Shown here piece after piece: positions 1 to 8,521 of a DNA stretch of 46,682 nt. Made by a program: the position numbers and the translations under genes. The stretch is taken from assembly GCA_003650785.1 (NCBI GenBank), contig QMRW01000001.1, positions 1 to 46,682 of the forward strand, in the 5' to 3' direction. The notes under the pieces are model-generated. The model was not told the origin of the DNA. It saw only the letters and a program-made list of their open reading frames with translations, and searched no databases. The DNA comes from Thermoprotei archaeon (lineage in GTDB: Archaea > Thermoproteota > Thermoprotei > Thermofilales > B20-G17). How positions within the stretch are numbered: the stretch's first letter is position 1; every line of letters begins with the position of its first letter.

Positions 1-1
1 A

Positions 2-436
2 AATAAGGTAGTTTCTGTATTTGTTGACTCAATAGATATGATAAGGGATTTATGTATAGTTGATAGGAAAGTAGAGAAATTCCTTAGGTTACTTCCAGAG
101 AGGGTCACGTTAATATTGAAGGCAAGGAGACCAGAAGTATTTCCGCGAGGTATTGTAACCCCTGATGGAAAAATCGGAATTAGACTGCCTCATCATCCCC
201 TACCACCATTAATAGTAAAGAGGATAGGTAGACCTATAACAGCTACCAGTGCTAATATATCTGGGTTCCCTCCAATATATGATAGTTCCAAGATACTCAC
301 CTCACTAAGAGGATTTGATCTACTAGTGGATGCTGGTATACTACCAAGGATACCTCCATCTACCGTAGTGGACTTGACCTGTAGACCTCCCAGAGTACTT
401 AGAAGAGGACCTTTAAATATAGACGTTTTAAAATAA
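2..436 (+). CDS. Sua5/YrdC-type threonylcarbamoyl-AMP synthase, C-terminal part
   Basis: This is the end of a gene whose start lies before the window; the frame is open from base 2. YrdC/Sua5 proteins make threonylcarbamoyl-AMP from threonine, bicarbonate and ATP for the t6A modification at position 37 of ANN-decoding tRNAs. The visible part matches the back half of the YrdC fold: a proline-rich segment ending in LPPLIVKRIGRPITATSANISG, whose TSAN-SG signature is the nucleotide-binding motif, then a PPSTVVDLT stretch typical of the domain end. It stops soon after, so no C-terminal Sua5 domain is present, which would make it a short YrdC-type form. The ATG at base 38 is internal. A glycerophosphodiesterase gene follows 44 bases later on the same strand. 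The family call is firm; the full length is unknown. Confidence 0.85.
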   Translation, partial: NKVVSVFVDSIDMIRDLCIVDRKVEKFLRLLPERVTLILKARRPEVFPRGIVTPDGKIGIRLPHHPLPPLIVKRIGRPITATSANISGFPPIYDSSKILTSLRGFDLLVDAGILPRIPPSTVVDLTCRPPRVLRRGPLNIDVLK

Positions 437-480
437 AGTGTTTCAGGTATGCGTAGCTCACGAATAAGAGGTGTAGTATA

Positions 481-1179
481 ATGATTATAATTGGACATCG
501 TGGTGCAGCTGGATACGAACCTGAGAATACTATTAAATCCATATTAAAGGGAATAGAGTGTGGAGCATCAGCAATAGAGGTTGATGTAAGGAGGACTAAG
601 GATGGAATAATGGTACTTATGCACGATGAGACTGTAGATAGGACCACTAATGGAGAGGGGAAAGTATCCGAGTTGACACTAGCTGAAATAAAATGTCTAG
701 ATGCTGGTAAAGGAGAGAGAGTACCTACGCTTTTCGAAGTATTTGAACTATTGAAAGAAAGAAATGTAATACTGCTCGTAGAGTTAAAGGAGATAGGGTA
801 TGAAGAGGAAGTAGTGTCTATGATAAAGGACTTTAACATGTTAGATAGAGTTTACATAACATCATTCCATAAGAGTGCACTTAATAGAGTGGTTGAGATA
901 GAACCAAATATGAAAACGGGTCTTATCTTTAGCTCGAATACCTTAAGGAACATGAAGATAGCAGAGGAATTAAATGTAGATGTAGTAGTACCTAAATATC
1001 AATTGGTAAATAGGAATTTCCTGAGGAGCTGTAGGAGGTTAGGATTTAAAGTATTCGTATGGACAGTGAATCGAGCGATAGATGTAGTGAAGTTCTATAG
1101 ATTAGGCGTAGATGGTATAGTAACAGATTATCCATGTATGGTTAAGAGGATTATCAATAACCTAATAAGTATGATCTAA
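481..1179 (+). CDS. Glycerophosphodiester phosphodiesterase (GDPD)
   Basis: The 232-residue protein is a complete GDPD-family TIM barrel. These enzymes hydrolyse glycerophosphodiesters to glycerol 3-phosphate (or glycerol 1-phosphate in archaeal lipid turnover) and an alcohol. The sequence shows the full signature: GHRGAAGYEPENT at residues 5-17 with the catalytic His6 and Arg7, EVDV with metal ligands Glu33 and Asp35, and the second catalytic His48 in MHDETVDRTT. A late VWTVN motif matches the barrel end of the family. There is no signal peptide, so it acts in the cytoplasm. The length is normal for the family. The DMT transporter starts 13 bases after its stop and is probably co-transcribed. 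Confidence 0.9.
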   Translation: MIIIGHRGAAGYEPENTIKSILKGIECGASAIEVDVRRTKDGIMVLMHDETVDRTTNGEGKVSELTLAEIKCLDAGKGERVPTLFEVFELLKERNVILLVELKEIGYEEEVVSMIKDFNMLDRVYITSFHKSALNRVVEIEPNMKTGLIFSSNTLRNMKIAEELNVDVVVPKYQLVNRNFLRSCRRLGFKVFVWTVNRAIDVVKFYRLGVDGIVTDYPCMVKRIINNLISMI

Positions 1180-1192
1180 TGGATTTATCCTT

Positions 1193-2077
1193 GTGAGAAG
1201 AGGATTAATAGCCATATTAGTAACGGTGATACTATGGTCTTTAGGTATGGTACTTATAAAATTACTATCAAACTACTTTAGCGTAAATGTTCAAAATTTC
1301 TTCAGATATTCATCAGCTTCTATTACTCTATTAGCTATAAGTAGATTAAATATAAGAAAAATTCTAGCTAAAGAGCATATACTGGAGATAAGTACAGCAG
1401 CACTATTGATATTCCTATTCCAGGTATTAGCAGTAACTGGGCTTTATATGACGACACCTATTACATTCTCTATTCTCCTAAAGTTGAATATAGTGTTCAC
1501 CAGTATTTTAGCATATATTCTCTTTGAAGAGGAGAAGAAGCTCATTTCCAGTATAACCTATTTAATTGGTACAACATTAGCTAGCCTAGGAGCTGTGGGC
1601 TTTTCGATGCAAGAAACACATAGCAGTATAAGCCTAGATATAGGTGCTGTACTGGTCATAATTTCATCATTAATATGGTCTCTATACACTATAGTAGTGA
1701 AGAGATTGGTCGTTAAGGGCGATCCACTGACGATGACAACCATAGTGTACTCGATTGCAAGTATGTTATTTCTTCCCGTAGCCTTTTTAGAGAATTTCAT
1801 CCATCAGATAACTAGCGTTCCCATCGAGATTGTAGTAATTCTGGCGATCTCAGGCATAATCTCGGTAGGTATAGGGAATTGGATGAACTTTATAGCTATA
1901 AAAGATATAGGAGTATCCTTACCGACTATACTACAACTCCTGACACCAATACTAGTAGGCGTATTCTCGTTCATAATCCTAGGTGAGACTATAAGCATGA
2001 GAACCATGATATTAGGATTTATGGTAATTCTAGGTTGTCTGATGATAATTAAGAAATATAGAGGAATTATGTATTAG
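1193..2077 (+). CDS. EamA/DMT-superfamily transporter
   Basis: The 294-residue protein is almost entirely hydrophobic and can be read as ten membrane helices in two EamA repeats, roughly residues 4-135 and 150-288. The second half has the usual pattern of a helix ending in a charged loop, then LGETISMRTMILGFMVILGC, which is the classic EamA repeat ending (GE-ls--q--G-ili--G). Members export or import amino acids, nucleotides, sugars or other metabolites; the substrate cannot be read from sequence. The start is GTG and follows the GDPD stop by 13 bases, which suggests one transcript. Its stop overlaps the stop of the convergent GINS-like gene by a few bases. Confidence 0.85.
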   Translation: MRRGLIAILVTVILWSLGMVLIKLLSNYFSVNVQNFFRYSSASITLLAISRLNIRKILAKEHILEISTAALLIFLFQVLAVTGLYMTTPITFSILLKLNIVFTSILAYILFEEEKKLISSITYLIGTTLASLGAVGFSMQETHSSISLDIGAVLVIISSLIWSLYTIVVKRLVVKGDPLTMTTIVYSIASMLFLPVAFLENFIHQITSVPIEIVVILAISGIISVGIGNWMNFIAIKDIGVSLPTILQLLTPILVGVFSFIILGETISMRTMILGFMVILGCLMIIKKYRGIMY

Positions 2078-2397
2078 GATTTAGGAGTACTAGCTCTACT
2101 TTGCTCTATTATCTTACCGACTAGGTCTAGGTAATCTGAGAATATATAGCATAGTACTCTATATAAAACCCTCTCCTCTTTAGTCAGTCTGTATATTATC
2201 TCTACATCTAGTTTCGGTTTTAAGAAGGCTAGTTCTATTATTTTCCACATTCTAATCATTGTAAGATCATAAAGATCTTGTTTACTTCCGACTAATTTAG
2301 CTAATGTACTTAACTTATCAACTGGTAATTTTATTAGATCCTTTCTTCTATTCTCTAACCACAATAACTTCTTAATACTTAGCTCTTCGTCTCTCAT
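2074..2397 (-). CDS. Small GINS51-like protein (tentative)
   Basis: This is a 107-residue charged protein with no close match I can name with certainty. The middle reads MIRMWKIIELAF, then a spacer, then RLTKEERVLYRVLCYIF. Archaeal Gins51/Gins15 subunits have the same order (an R--KI--LA helix, then LT-EE--ly--l), so it may be a GINS complex subunit that works with MCM and Cdc45/GAN in replication. The usual C-terminal B domain is missing, and no MCM or primase gene sits nearby. It stands alone, ending against the DMT transporter and starting 162 bases from pheS on the other strand. The coding call is good; the functional call is an inference from a short motif. Confidence 0.6.
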   Translation of the reverse strand: MRDEELSIKKLLWLENRRKDLIKLPVDKLSTLAKLVGSKQDLYDLTMIRMWKIIELAFLKPKLDVEIIYRLTKEERVLYRVLCYIFSDYLDLVGKIIEQSRASTPKS

Positions 2398-2496
2398 CTA
2401 TTAGTTACATAATAATGGTATGTAAAAATATTTACTGAGAGTAAAGTGAAAGTATTGAGTACTAGAAATATTCGAGTAACAGTACATAGCTGCTCC

Positions 2497-2510
2497 ATAC
2501 TTTATAGGAA
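2497..2510 (+). promoter_or_regulatory. pheS: Candidate TATA box of the pheS-pheT operon
   Basis: The stretch ACTTTATAGG lies about 55 bases before the first pheS start. Transcription would begin near base 2530 and include the small hairpin just ahead of the GTG. A second TATA-like run (TTTTTATATGC, 2570-2580) lies inside the proposed start of pheS and is a rival promoter. Confidence 0.35.
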
Positions 2511-2538
2511 ACAGCACATAGTCTCAGAGACCCTTGCA

Positions 2539-2552
2539 CATTCGTAAGAATG
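2539..2552 (+). repeat. Hairpin with GTAA tetraloop before pheS
   Basis: CATTC-GTAA-GAATG gives a 5-bp stem closed by a GNRA-type tetraloop, ending 7 bases before the GTG start of pheS. It lies inside a longer inverted pair, GTCTCA at 2521 and TGAGAC at 2551, and next to the palindrome GTCTCAGAGAC (2521-2531). It would be in the leader RNA if transcription starts near 2530. Confidence 0.35.
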
Positions 2553-2559
2553 AGACATA

Positions 2560-4146
2560 GTGGTAAATGTTTTTATATGCTACTATTGTATAACTCACGG
2601 GTGCTGCGATGCACCAATTTCACTAAATGGACTAGTACTACCTGAGAGACAGTTCAAAATAGTAGAACTTCTCGTTAAAGGGATAAAGGATGTAGATTCT
2701 ATAGCCCTAGAAATGGGAGTCAATAGATCTGACATAATGAGAGATCTAGCAGAGCTTCAATCTAAAAACCTCTTGATAACCTCGTCCAGAGAGTATGAGA
2801 TTTTTGTACCTACGGAAGAAGGACTTAGATATGTCAAAATAGGGCTTCCTGAGGAAAGATTATTGAAAGTACTAGAAAAGATAGGGGATGTAAGTCTTGA
2901 TAAGATAGGAGAATTAGCTAAGCAAATTGATGTAGAACTAAAAGAAGAGGAGATTAAAATAGGTATAATACACCTGCTACGATACGGAATCGTTAAGGTT
3001 GAGAAAGGGATATTATCACTTATGGATAAAAGTAAAACTCCCCTCCTTTTAGAGAAGTGTGAATCTCTCAGGAGAGGCATATTGAATCCCGGTAATGCTC
3101 CAAATAATATACTTAGAGAACTTAAGAGGAGAGGACTACTGAAGAGGAAGATTAGGAAGTCTATTTGTATCGAACCTACAGAAAAACTTCTTGATCTTTT
3201 CAGAAAAAGGAAGATTAAACCAGCCAAGGTAGTAACAGAACTTACGAGTGATATTATAAGGTCGGGAGCCTGGAGAACTGCAATCTTTAAGCCCTACGAT
3301 CTTAAAGTGGAAGTTCCAACGGTATATCCGGGAAGAAAACAACCCTACATGGAACTACTGGAATGGATAAGAGAAATCCTTGTATCAATGGGTTTTGAGG
3401 AGATCAAAGGTCCCTATGTCGAACTCGAATTATGGAACTTCGATGTACTATTTCAAGCACAGGATCATCCAGCAAGAGAAATTCATGATACCTTCTTCGT
3501 AAGAGATCTTGGACCTGGGACCATTAAGGATAAGGTTCTCCTAGAGAGAATTAAAAGTGTACATGAAGACGGTTGGATTACGGGCTCTATCGGTTGGAGG
3601 TATAAATGGAGTATTGAAAAAGCCATGAGATTAATACTTAGAACTCAGACTACAGCAGTATCGGTTAGAGAACTCTATAAACGCGGTGATGGAGAATATA
3701 GATGCTTCTCCCTAGATAGGGTATTCAGACCTGAGACTCTAGATCCTAGGCATGCTATGGAATTCTATCAACTAGAGGGTATAATAGTAGGTAAGAGAGT
3801 GAAATTCAAGCACCTACTTGGTTTCTTTAATGAGTTTGCTAGAAGGCTGGGATTAGGAAGGGTGAAAATAAAACCAGCATACTTTCCCTTCACAGAACCT
3901 AGTGTAGAGGGATTCATAAAACACCCGGAATTAGGGTGGATTGAGGTGTTTCCAGGAGGTATGTTCAGACCAGAGGTTCTCTTACCCCTTGGAATTAGGG
4001 AATCGAAGGTAGCTGCATGGGGTATAGGTATAGATAGAATAGCTATGACAATCCTGGGAATAGATGACATAAGAGATCTATTTTCACAGGATATTGAAGT
4101 ACTGAGGAGAATGAAAGTACCAATGATTACCTCTGTACTCGGGTGA
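2560..4146 (+). CDS. pheS: Phenylalanyl-tRNA synthetase alpha subunit
   Basis: The protein is the catalytic subunit of the alpha2-beta2 PheRS, which charges tRNA-Phe. It has the archaeal layout: winged-helix tRNA-binding domains in about the first 200 residues (LPERQFKIVELLVKGI, then a second helix-turn-helix), then the class II core. Core motifs seen are the PHPAR-like stretch QAQDHPAREIHDTFF, motif 2 (YRCFSLDRVFRPETLDPRHAMEF), and motif 3 near the end (GWGIGIDRIAMT, here AAWGIGIDRIAMTILG). The exact start is uncertain. The GTG gives an odd leader (VNVFICYYC) that overlaps a TATA-like run, and homology should begin near LPERQ, but no ATG, GTG or TTG is in frame there. pheT starts 4 bases after the stop, with GGTGAG as its ribosome site. 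Confidence 0.95.
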   Translation: MVNVFICYYCITHGCCDAPISLNGLVLPERQFKIVELLVKGIKDVDSIALEMGVNRSDIMRDLAELQSKNLLITSSREYEIFVPTEEGLRYVKIGLPEERLLKVLEKIGDVSLDKIGELAKQIDVELKEEEIKIGIIHLLRYGIVKVEKGILSLMDKSKTPLLLEKCESLRRGILNPGNAPNNILRELKRRGLLKRKIRKSICIEPTEKLLDLFRKRKIKPAKVVTELTSDIIRSGAWRTAIFKPYDLKVEVPTVYPGRKQPYMELLEWIREILVSMGFEEIKGPYVELELWNFDVLFQAQDHPAREIHDTFFVRDLGPGTIKDKVLLERIKSVHEDGWITGSIGWRYKWSIEKAMRLILRTQTTAVSVRELYKRGDGEYRCFSLDRVFRPETLDPRHAMEFYQLEGIIVGKRVKFKHLLGFFNEFARRLGLGRVKIKPAYFPFTEPSVEGFIKHPELGWIEVFPGGMFRPEVLLPLGIRESKVAAWGIGIDRIAMTILGIDDIRDLFSQDIEVLRRMKVPMITSVLG

Positions 4147-4150
4147 GATC

Positions 4151-5821
4151 ATGCCCATCATAGATATATCGAAAACCGATATGTTCGAGCTCCTAGGTAT
4201 GGAGCTCTCGGACTCAGAGATAGAACAACTACTGGCTAAACTGAAATGTGAGGTTGAGACTATAGAGAATGATATAGTATACTACGAGGCTACACACGAT
4301 AGACCGGATCTCTTCTCAGTAGAAGGACTAGTTAGAGCTCTTAAAGGGCTGATGAGACTAGAAGTAGGATTGAGGAAATTTGAGGTATATGATAGTAAAA
4401 TAGTGCTTAAGAATATGGGTCCTAAGTATAGACCGGTAGTCCTAGGGGCTACGGTTGAAGGACTGAAATTAAATGAGGAGGCTGTCCGACAAATTATGCA
4501 GATACAGGAGAAACTCCATAGTACGTACTGTAGAAATAGAAGAAAAGTCTCAATTGGTGTATATGATCTATCTACCATAACTCCTCCTATAAGATACATA
4601 GCAGCTGATCCGAGGACTGTGAAATTCATTCCTCTCGATATGGATAGGCTTATGACCTTGGATGAGATACTGGTAGAACATCCAAAAGGCATTGAATACG
4701 GCTATATCATTAAGGAGTATTCAAGGTACCCCTTACTTATAGATTCAGAGGATAGAGTACTATCAATGCCTCCCATAATAAATTCCGATGAGACTAAAGT
4801 GACTGAAGATACTGAGGAGGTATTTATCGATGTGACAGCAGTAGATTATAGAATGGCTATGGATATTCTGAGGGTCTTAGTCACTAGCATAGCTGAAAGA
4901 GGTGAGAAAATAGGTATAGTCAGAGTAATCGATAAAAATAACAGTATCTACAGCCCAGATATGAGTACTAGGACTATGAATTTAGAGACTGAGCTAATTT
5001 CAGACTTAGTGGGTATAAATCTCAGCCCAGAAAGAATAGTAGAACTCTTGAAAATTATGAGACTTGATGCTTATTGCGAAAACGAAGATCTTCTGAAGTG
5101 TAAGATTCCCGTATATCGATTGGATATTTTACATCCAGTAGATCTCGTTGAGGAAGTGGTTATGGCATATGGCTATGAGAATTTAGAGCCTGAACTTCTA
5201 CCCCCTGAACATAGTGGTATTGAGAAAGGCCTGGAGAGATTCACTAGAATATTAAGGGAAATTATGATAGGATTTGGAATGCAGGAGGTTGCTAATTATA
5301 TGATGACGAATAGAGATCTACTATATAGAAAGATGAACATAGAGGAATCACCAACCATAGAGGTAGTAAATCCTAAACAGGAGAAGTATTCATGCTTGAG
5401 GACTTGGATAGTACCACAGTTAATTGAAGTACTCTCAGCTAGTAAACACGCCGGCTATCCTCAGAGAATCTTTGAGATAGGAGATGTAGTTCACGTGGAC
5501 TATACTAGTGAAAACTTAACTAAACAGGAAAGACATCTAGCTTTTGTTATAGCTGATAGGGCTATAGGATTAACGGATGCACTCGTACTGATTAGATCTC
5601 TATTCAATACCCTTGGTCTTTCATATAGTCTTAGGGAGACGAAACATGGTAGTATGATAGAGGGAAGATGTGCCGAGATATTAGTAGAAGAAGAACCTAT
5701 AGGGATTGTCGGTGAGATTCATCCATTGGTGTTAGTAAACTTTGAACTAGAGGTACCAGTAGTGGCTTGCGAGATTAATATAGAACACTGTTTGAGGGCT
5801 GTATTATCTAGTTCTCGCTAA
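4151..5821 (+). CDS. pheT: Phenylalanyl-tRNA synthetase beta subunit
   Basis: This 556-residue protein is the structural and editing subunit of PheRS. Its length matches the short archaeal/eukaryotic type, which lacks the N-terminal OB-fold tRNA-binding domain of bacteria. The N-terminal MPIIDISKTDMFELLG opening is typical. Next come the B3/4 editing domain (around residues 80-250, with RNRRKVSIGVYDL and EEVFIDVTAVD), the B5 domain that holds ATP/Mg in the alpha partner (about 280-350, ending VYRLDILHPVDLVEEVVMAYGY), and the catalytic-like core (GMQEVANYMM, EVVNPKQEKYSCLRTWIVP, RIFEIGDV). The start has a GGTGAG ribosome site. It forms an operon with pheS. Confidence 0.95.
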   Translation: MPIIDISKTDMFELLGMELSDSEIEQLLAKLKCEVETIENDIVYYEATHDRPDLFSVEGLVRALKGLMRLEVGLRKFEVYDSKIVLKNMGPKYRPVVLGATVEGLKLNEEAVRQIMQIQEKLHSTYCRNRRKVSIGVYDLSTITPPIRYIAADPRTVKFIPLDMDRLMTLDEILVEHPKGIEYGYIIKEYSRYPLLIDSEDRVLSMPPIINSDETKVTEDTEEVFIDVTAVDYRMAMDILRVLVTSIAERGEKIGIVRVIDKNNSIYSPDMSTRTMNLETELISDLVGINLSPERIVELLKIMRLDAYCENEDLLKCKIPVYRLDILHPVDLVEEVVMAYGYENLEPELLPPEHSGIEKGLERFTRILREIMIGFGMQEVANYMMTNRDLLYRKMNIEESPTIEVVNPKQEKYSCLRTWIVPQLIEVLSASKHAGYPQRIFEIGDVVHVDYTSENLTKQERHLAFVIADRAIGLTDALVLIRSLFNTLGLSYSLRETKHGSMIEGRCAEILVEEEPIGIVGEIHPLVLVNFELEVPVVACEINIEHCLRAVLSSSR

Positions 5822-5872
5822 CTTGTCGATATAGAGTACTAAACTAAAACCAAGAGTGTTACTATAGATCAC

Positions 5873-5956
5873 ATAAGAATAGTAAGGTTCGGAGTGATAG
5901 GTACTGGAATGTTGCTTGAGGGAAGTTATCACTTAGAGGATCACCTGGTATTCTGA
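5873..5956 (+). pseudogene. Possible N-terminal remnant of a Gfo/Idh/MocA-type dehydrogenase
   Basis: In the 267-base gap after pheT one frame reads IRIVRFGVIGTGML, then GSYH and, after about ten more residues, TGA. VRFGVIGTGM is the usual first strand and glycine loop (GxGxxG) of NAD(P)-dependent Gfo/Idh/MocA sugar and inositol dehydrogenases. No start codon or body of such an enzyme follows, although the same frame stays open for about 22 codons after the TGA. It is either a relic or a chance match; I lean to relic because it has eight consecutive residues of the expected motif. Confidence 0.25.
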
Positions 5957-6088
5957 GACCACCTTGAAGACTTCGAAAGTATCAACTTGATTAATCGTTT
6001 TTATAAACCAGGAATTGGATTATAATATAATCTTACCCCTAAGTTTCAATAGCGTAGGAGATTTTCTGATGAATAGAGATGATTTGAA

Positions 6089-7297
6089 TTATGGTCCAAT
6101 ATGTCCTAGGCTAGTTTGCACGATTACAAATTTCAATCCAACTTCATTTAGTATTTTCTTCACTTCTAGCATCTGAGAAGGAGAAGGTCTCTTTATATCC
6201 CTTCTCCTAAATATCGGAAAGTAGTCCAGTACGCATACTTGGATACTCTCATCTATGTCAGCAATCCTCTCACCTATTTCTCTAATTTCATCTAATGTCA
6301 TAAAGGCTGAATTATAAGGGATACCTACTCCTAGGTAAACCTCTTCTATATATTTATCACGAATATATTTTATAGCATTCCATGAGGTATTCAAATATTC
6401 TTCAGCTAGATCCCTATTCTTTATACCGGTTATCTTCATGAAGGTTTCTACTCTAATTCCCTTAGGCTCCACCCCTATGTTATTACAACCAGCGTTTACT
6501 AGCTCATCTATATAGTCCGGTTTAAGGACAGTACCATTGCTATCTAAATGTAGTCTTGTATCTTTCTCTTTGTTCATTTCTCTAAGATATTTGAAATATT
6601 CTACTAACCACCTCCTATTTATGGTAGGTTCTCCACCACTTATGGCTATACCTTTTACTTTGAAGTACTTTCTATAGTATGTTAATATCCTAGCAGCTTC
6701 TAGAGGTGTCATAGGAGCTGTAGTGTTGTCATAAGTGACATGGTAGTTCTGGCATTGGGGACATCTAAGGTTACATCCAGCTACCCATATGGCAACCTCA
6801 ACATACCTGTATCCTTTCTCGTACCAAGGTGTTGCTTTTCCTCCTACACTATGTGGTTCAGGACCATGGACTATTCTAAGAGGTTCCCTTCCATCTACAT
6901 CCGTTCTTATACTCATACCATCACGAACTGGCGTTATACAACTCCTCTCGAGCTCCCCGTCTATGAGTACAGCACAGCTCCAACATCCACCCGTTCTACA
7001 GGGTGCAGAGATCGAGTCTTTCTCAGGAAATCGTGTAACTCTATAACCTATTAATTCGAGTGCTCTAAGTACAGTTATCCCCTTTGGGACTTCATACTCT
7101 ATTCCATTCACTCTAATCCTCACTCTAGGTCTCTCCTCCTCAAGATAGATTATTTTTCTCGCCTCATAGGGGCATGCCCAGTAGCAACTCATACAACCTA
7201 CGCACTCATTTGGACTATGACATATGTTAGTTGTAGTACAGAAATTACAGTCTCTACAAACTTTCTTATCAATTACACACTTGATAAATTCCATCAT
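6089..7297 (-). CDS. Radical SAM enzyme with N-terminal 4Fe-4S and 2Fe-2S domains
   Basis: The 402-residue protein joins three Fe-S modules. Residues 14-42 hold cysteines in ferredoxin-like spacing (CRDCNFC, then CVGCMSCYWACP). Residues 60-135 look like a 2Fe-2S ferredoxin domain with Cys100, 105, 108 and 120 (CRTGGCWSC, then C at 120). From residue 165 comes a radical SAM barrel with CNLRCPQCQNY (Cys175, 179, 182), the SAM-binding ISGGEPT, and a tail resembling pyruvate formate-lyase activating enzymes. It probably generates a 5'-deoxyadenosyl radical to modify a protein or small molecule, fed with electrons through its own clusters. The target is unknown, since no glycyl radical enzyme gene is adjacent. 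A DUF362 protein gene lies upstream on the same strand, 108 bases away. Confidence 0.85.
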   Translation of the reverse strand: MMEFIKCVIDKKVCRDCNFCTTTNICHSPNECVGCMSCYWACPYEARKIIYLEEERPRVRIRVNGIEYEVPKGITVLRALELIGYRVTRFPEKDSISAPCRTGGCWSCAVLIDGELERSCITPVRDGMSIRTDVDGREPLRIVHGPEPHSVGGKATPWYEKGYRYVEVAIWVAGCNLRCPQCQNYHVTYDNTTAPMTPLEAARILTYYRKYFKVKGIAISGGEPTINRRWLVEYFKYLREMNKEKDTRLHLDSNGTVLKPDYIDELVNAGCNNIGVEPKGIRVETFMKITGIKNRDLAEEYLNTSWNAIKYIRDKYIEEVYLGVGIPYNSAFMTLDEIREIGERIADIDESIQVCVLDYFPIFRRRDIKRPSPSQMLEVKKILNEVGLKFVIVQTSLGHIGP

Positions 7298-7405
7298 CTT
7301 ATTACTAGTATATGTATCTATAAGTATTGTACTGTTCTGATACTCATGGACTGGACTATGTTAACAGGATATCCACTACCATCTTCTTATGATAAATGAG
7401 GAAAA

Positions 7406-8521
7406 CTAACCTAGCTCTATCAATTTATAGTCTCTCCTACCTATGCCCAATCTTTCGCTTTCTTCCAGTAATATCCAGTACTTCACTCCAGGGTGTAGGA
7501 GTTTCACTTTATTCATGCCCGCCTCTATTCTCTCCAGGGTATTATTATCCCTGAAATAGTATCCTGGAGCACTATTGACGAGATCTAACGATGCCTGGTC
7601 TATCGCAACTGGATCATAGGATGTTAGCATACCTATATCCACTGATACTGGAGGCTCAAGTGATGTAGCACAATCACAGAATCTTGTAATTTCTACTAGT
7701 AGATTTACATAGAGTACCTTACCCTTCTCAAATGTCTTCAGGACTCCATAGGCTGCTTCAGCAGCTCTCTTAAGCATTTTTTCTCCATGTTTACTCGTTC
7801 CCCAGGGCATACGAACTGCTCCTTGTCTACATATAGCGACACAATCACCACACCCAACACACTTTTCATAGTCTATCACTGCCTTCCCTTTTCTTAGAGA
7901 GATAGATTCCCATCGGCAGTGTCTAATGCATAGTCCACATCCTATACATCGTTCTACTATTATTTCAGGTTTAGCTACAGCATGGATGTCGAATTTTGTC
8001 TTACGAGCTACGCATCCCATAGCTAGGTTCTTTAATGCTCCTCCAAAACCGAAGGAGACGTGAAATTTAAAATGTGATAAAACTACCATAGCATCAGCTT
8101 CAGCTATAGCTGAAGCTACTGTGACTGAACCTAACTCTCCAGGAGTCTTCACTTCTCTATAATCCCGTCCTAGAAGTCCATCTGCTATGATTATTGGTGC
8201 ATTAGTAGTCCCTATAGTAAAGCCGTTCATAGCTGCAGTCTCTAGATATTCCACAGCATTTCTTCTAGATCCTGCATAAAGAGTACTCGTATCCGTTAGA
8301 AAGGGTAGTGCTTTTTTCTCTTTAATATAGTCTACTATAGCTCTGACTATCTGCGTTCTTGGATGATGTATACTACCTCGTTCACCAAAGTGTAGCTTTA
8401 TTGCTACTAACTCCCCCTCTCTTAGATTATCCTTGAACTTGGTGACCCCAAGTAGTATTCTAGTATACTTAAATATATCATGAGTACGTTTAGTGAATTT
8501 AGTAAAGTATACTTCGGACAT
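7406..8521 (-). CDS. DUF362 protein with two 4Fe-4S clusters (copy 1)
   Basis: The 371-residue protein has an N-terminal DUF362 domain (about 1-185, with VAIKLHFGERG, IIADGL and SHFKFHVSFGFGGALKNLAMGC) and then two ferredoxin motifs: CIGCGLCIRHC (Cys192, 195, 198, 202) and CVGCGDCVAIC (Cys221, 224, 227, 231). The C-terminal third returns to the DUF362 fold (SYDPVAIDQASLDLVN). The biochemical role of the family is not established; a cytoplasmic redox role is inferred from the clusters. A paralogue with the same layout lies near 21.4-22.5 kb. A candidate TATA (ATTTTATGG on the minus strand) sits about 35 bases upstream. It may share a transcript with the radical SAM gene that follows it. Confidence 0.85.
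   Translation of the reverse strand: MSEVYFTKFTKRTHDIFKYTRILLGVTKFKDNLREGELVAIKLHFGERGSIHHPRTQIVRAIVDYIKEKKALPFLTDTSTLYAGSRRNAVEYLETAAMNGFTIGTTNAPIIIADGLLGRDYREVKTPGELGSVTVASAIAEADAMVVLSHFKFHVSFGFGGALKNLAMGCVARKTKFDIHAVAKPEIIVERCIGCGLCIRHCRWESISLRKGKAVIDYEKCVGCGDCVAICRQGAVRMPWGTSKHGEKMLKRAAEAAYGVLKTFEKGKVLYVNLLVEITRFCDCATSLEPPVSVDIGMLTSYDPVAIDQASLDLVNSAPGYYFRDNNTLERIEAGMNKVKLLHPGVKYWILLEESERLGIGRRDYKLIELG

Noticed and set aside
7217..7399. 60-codon plus-strand frame across the start of the radical SAM gene
   Set aside because: It mostly overlaps the real gene in antisense and has no ribosome site.
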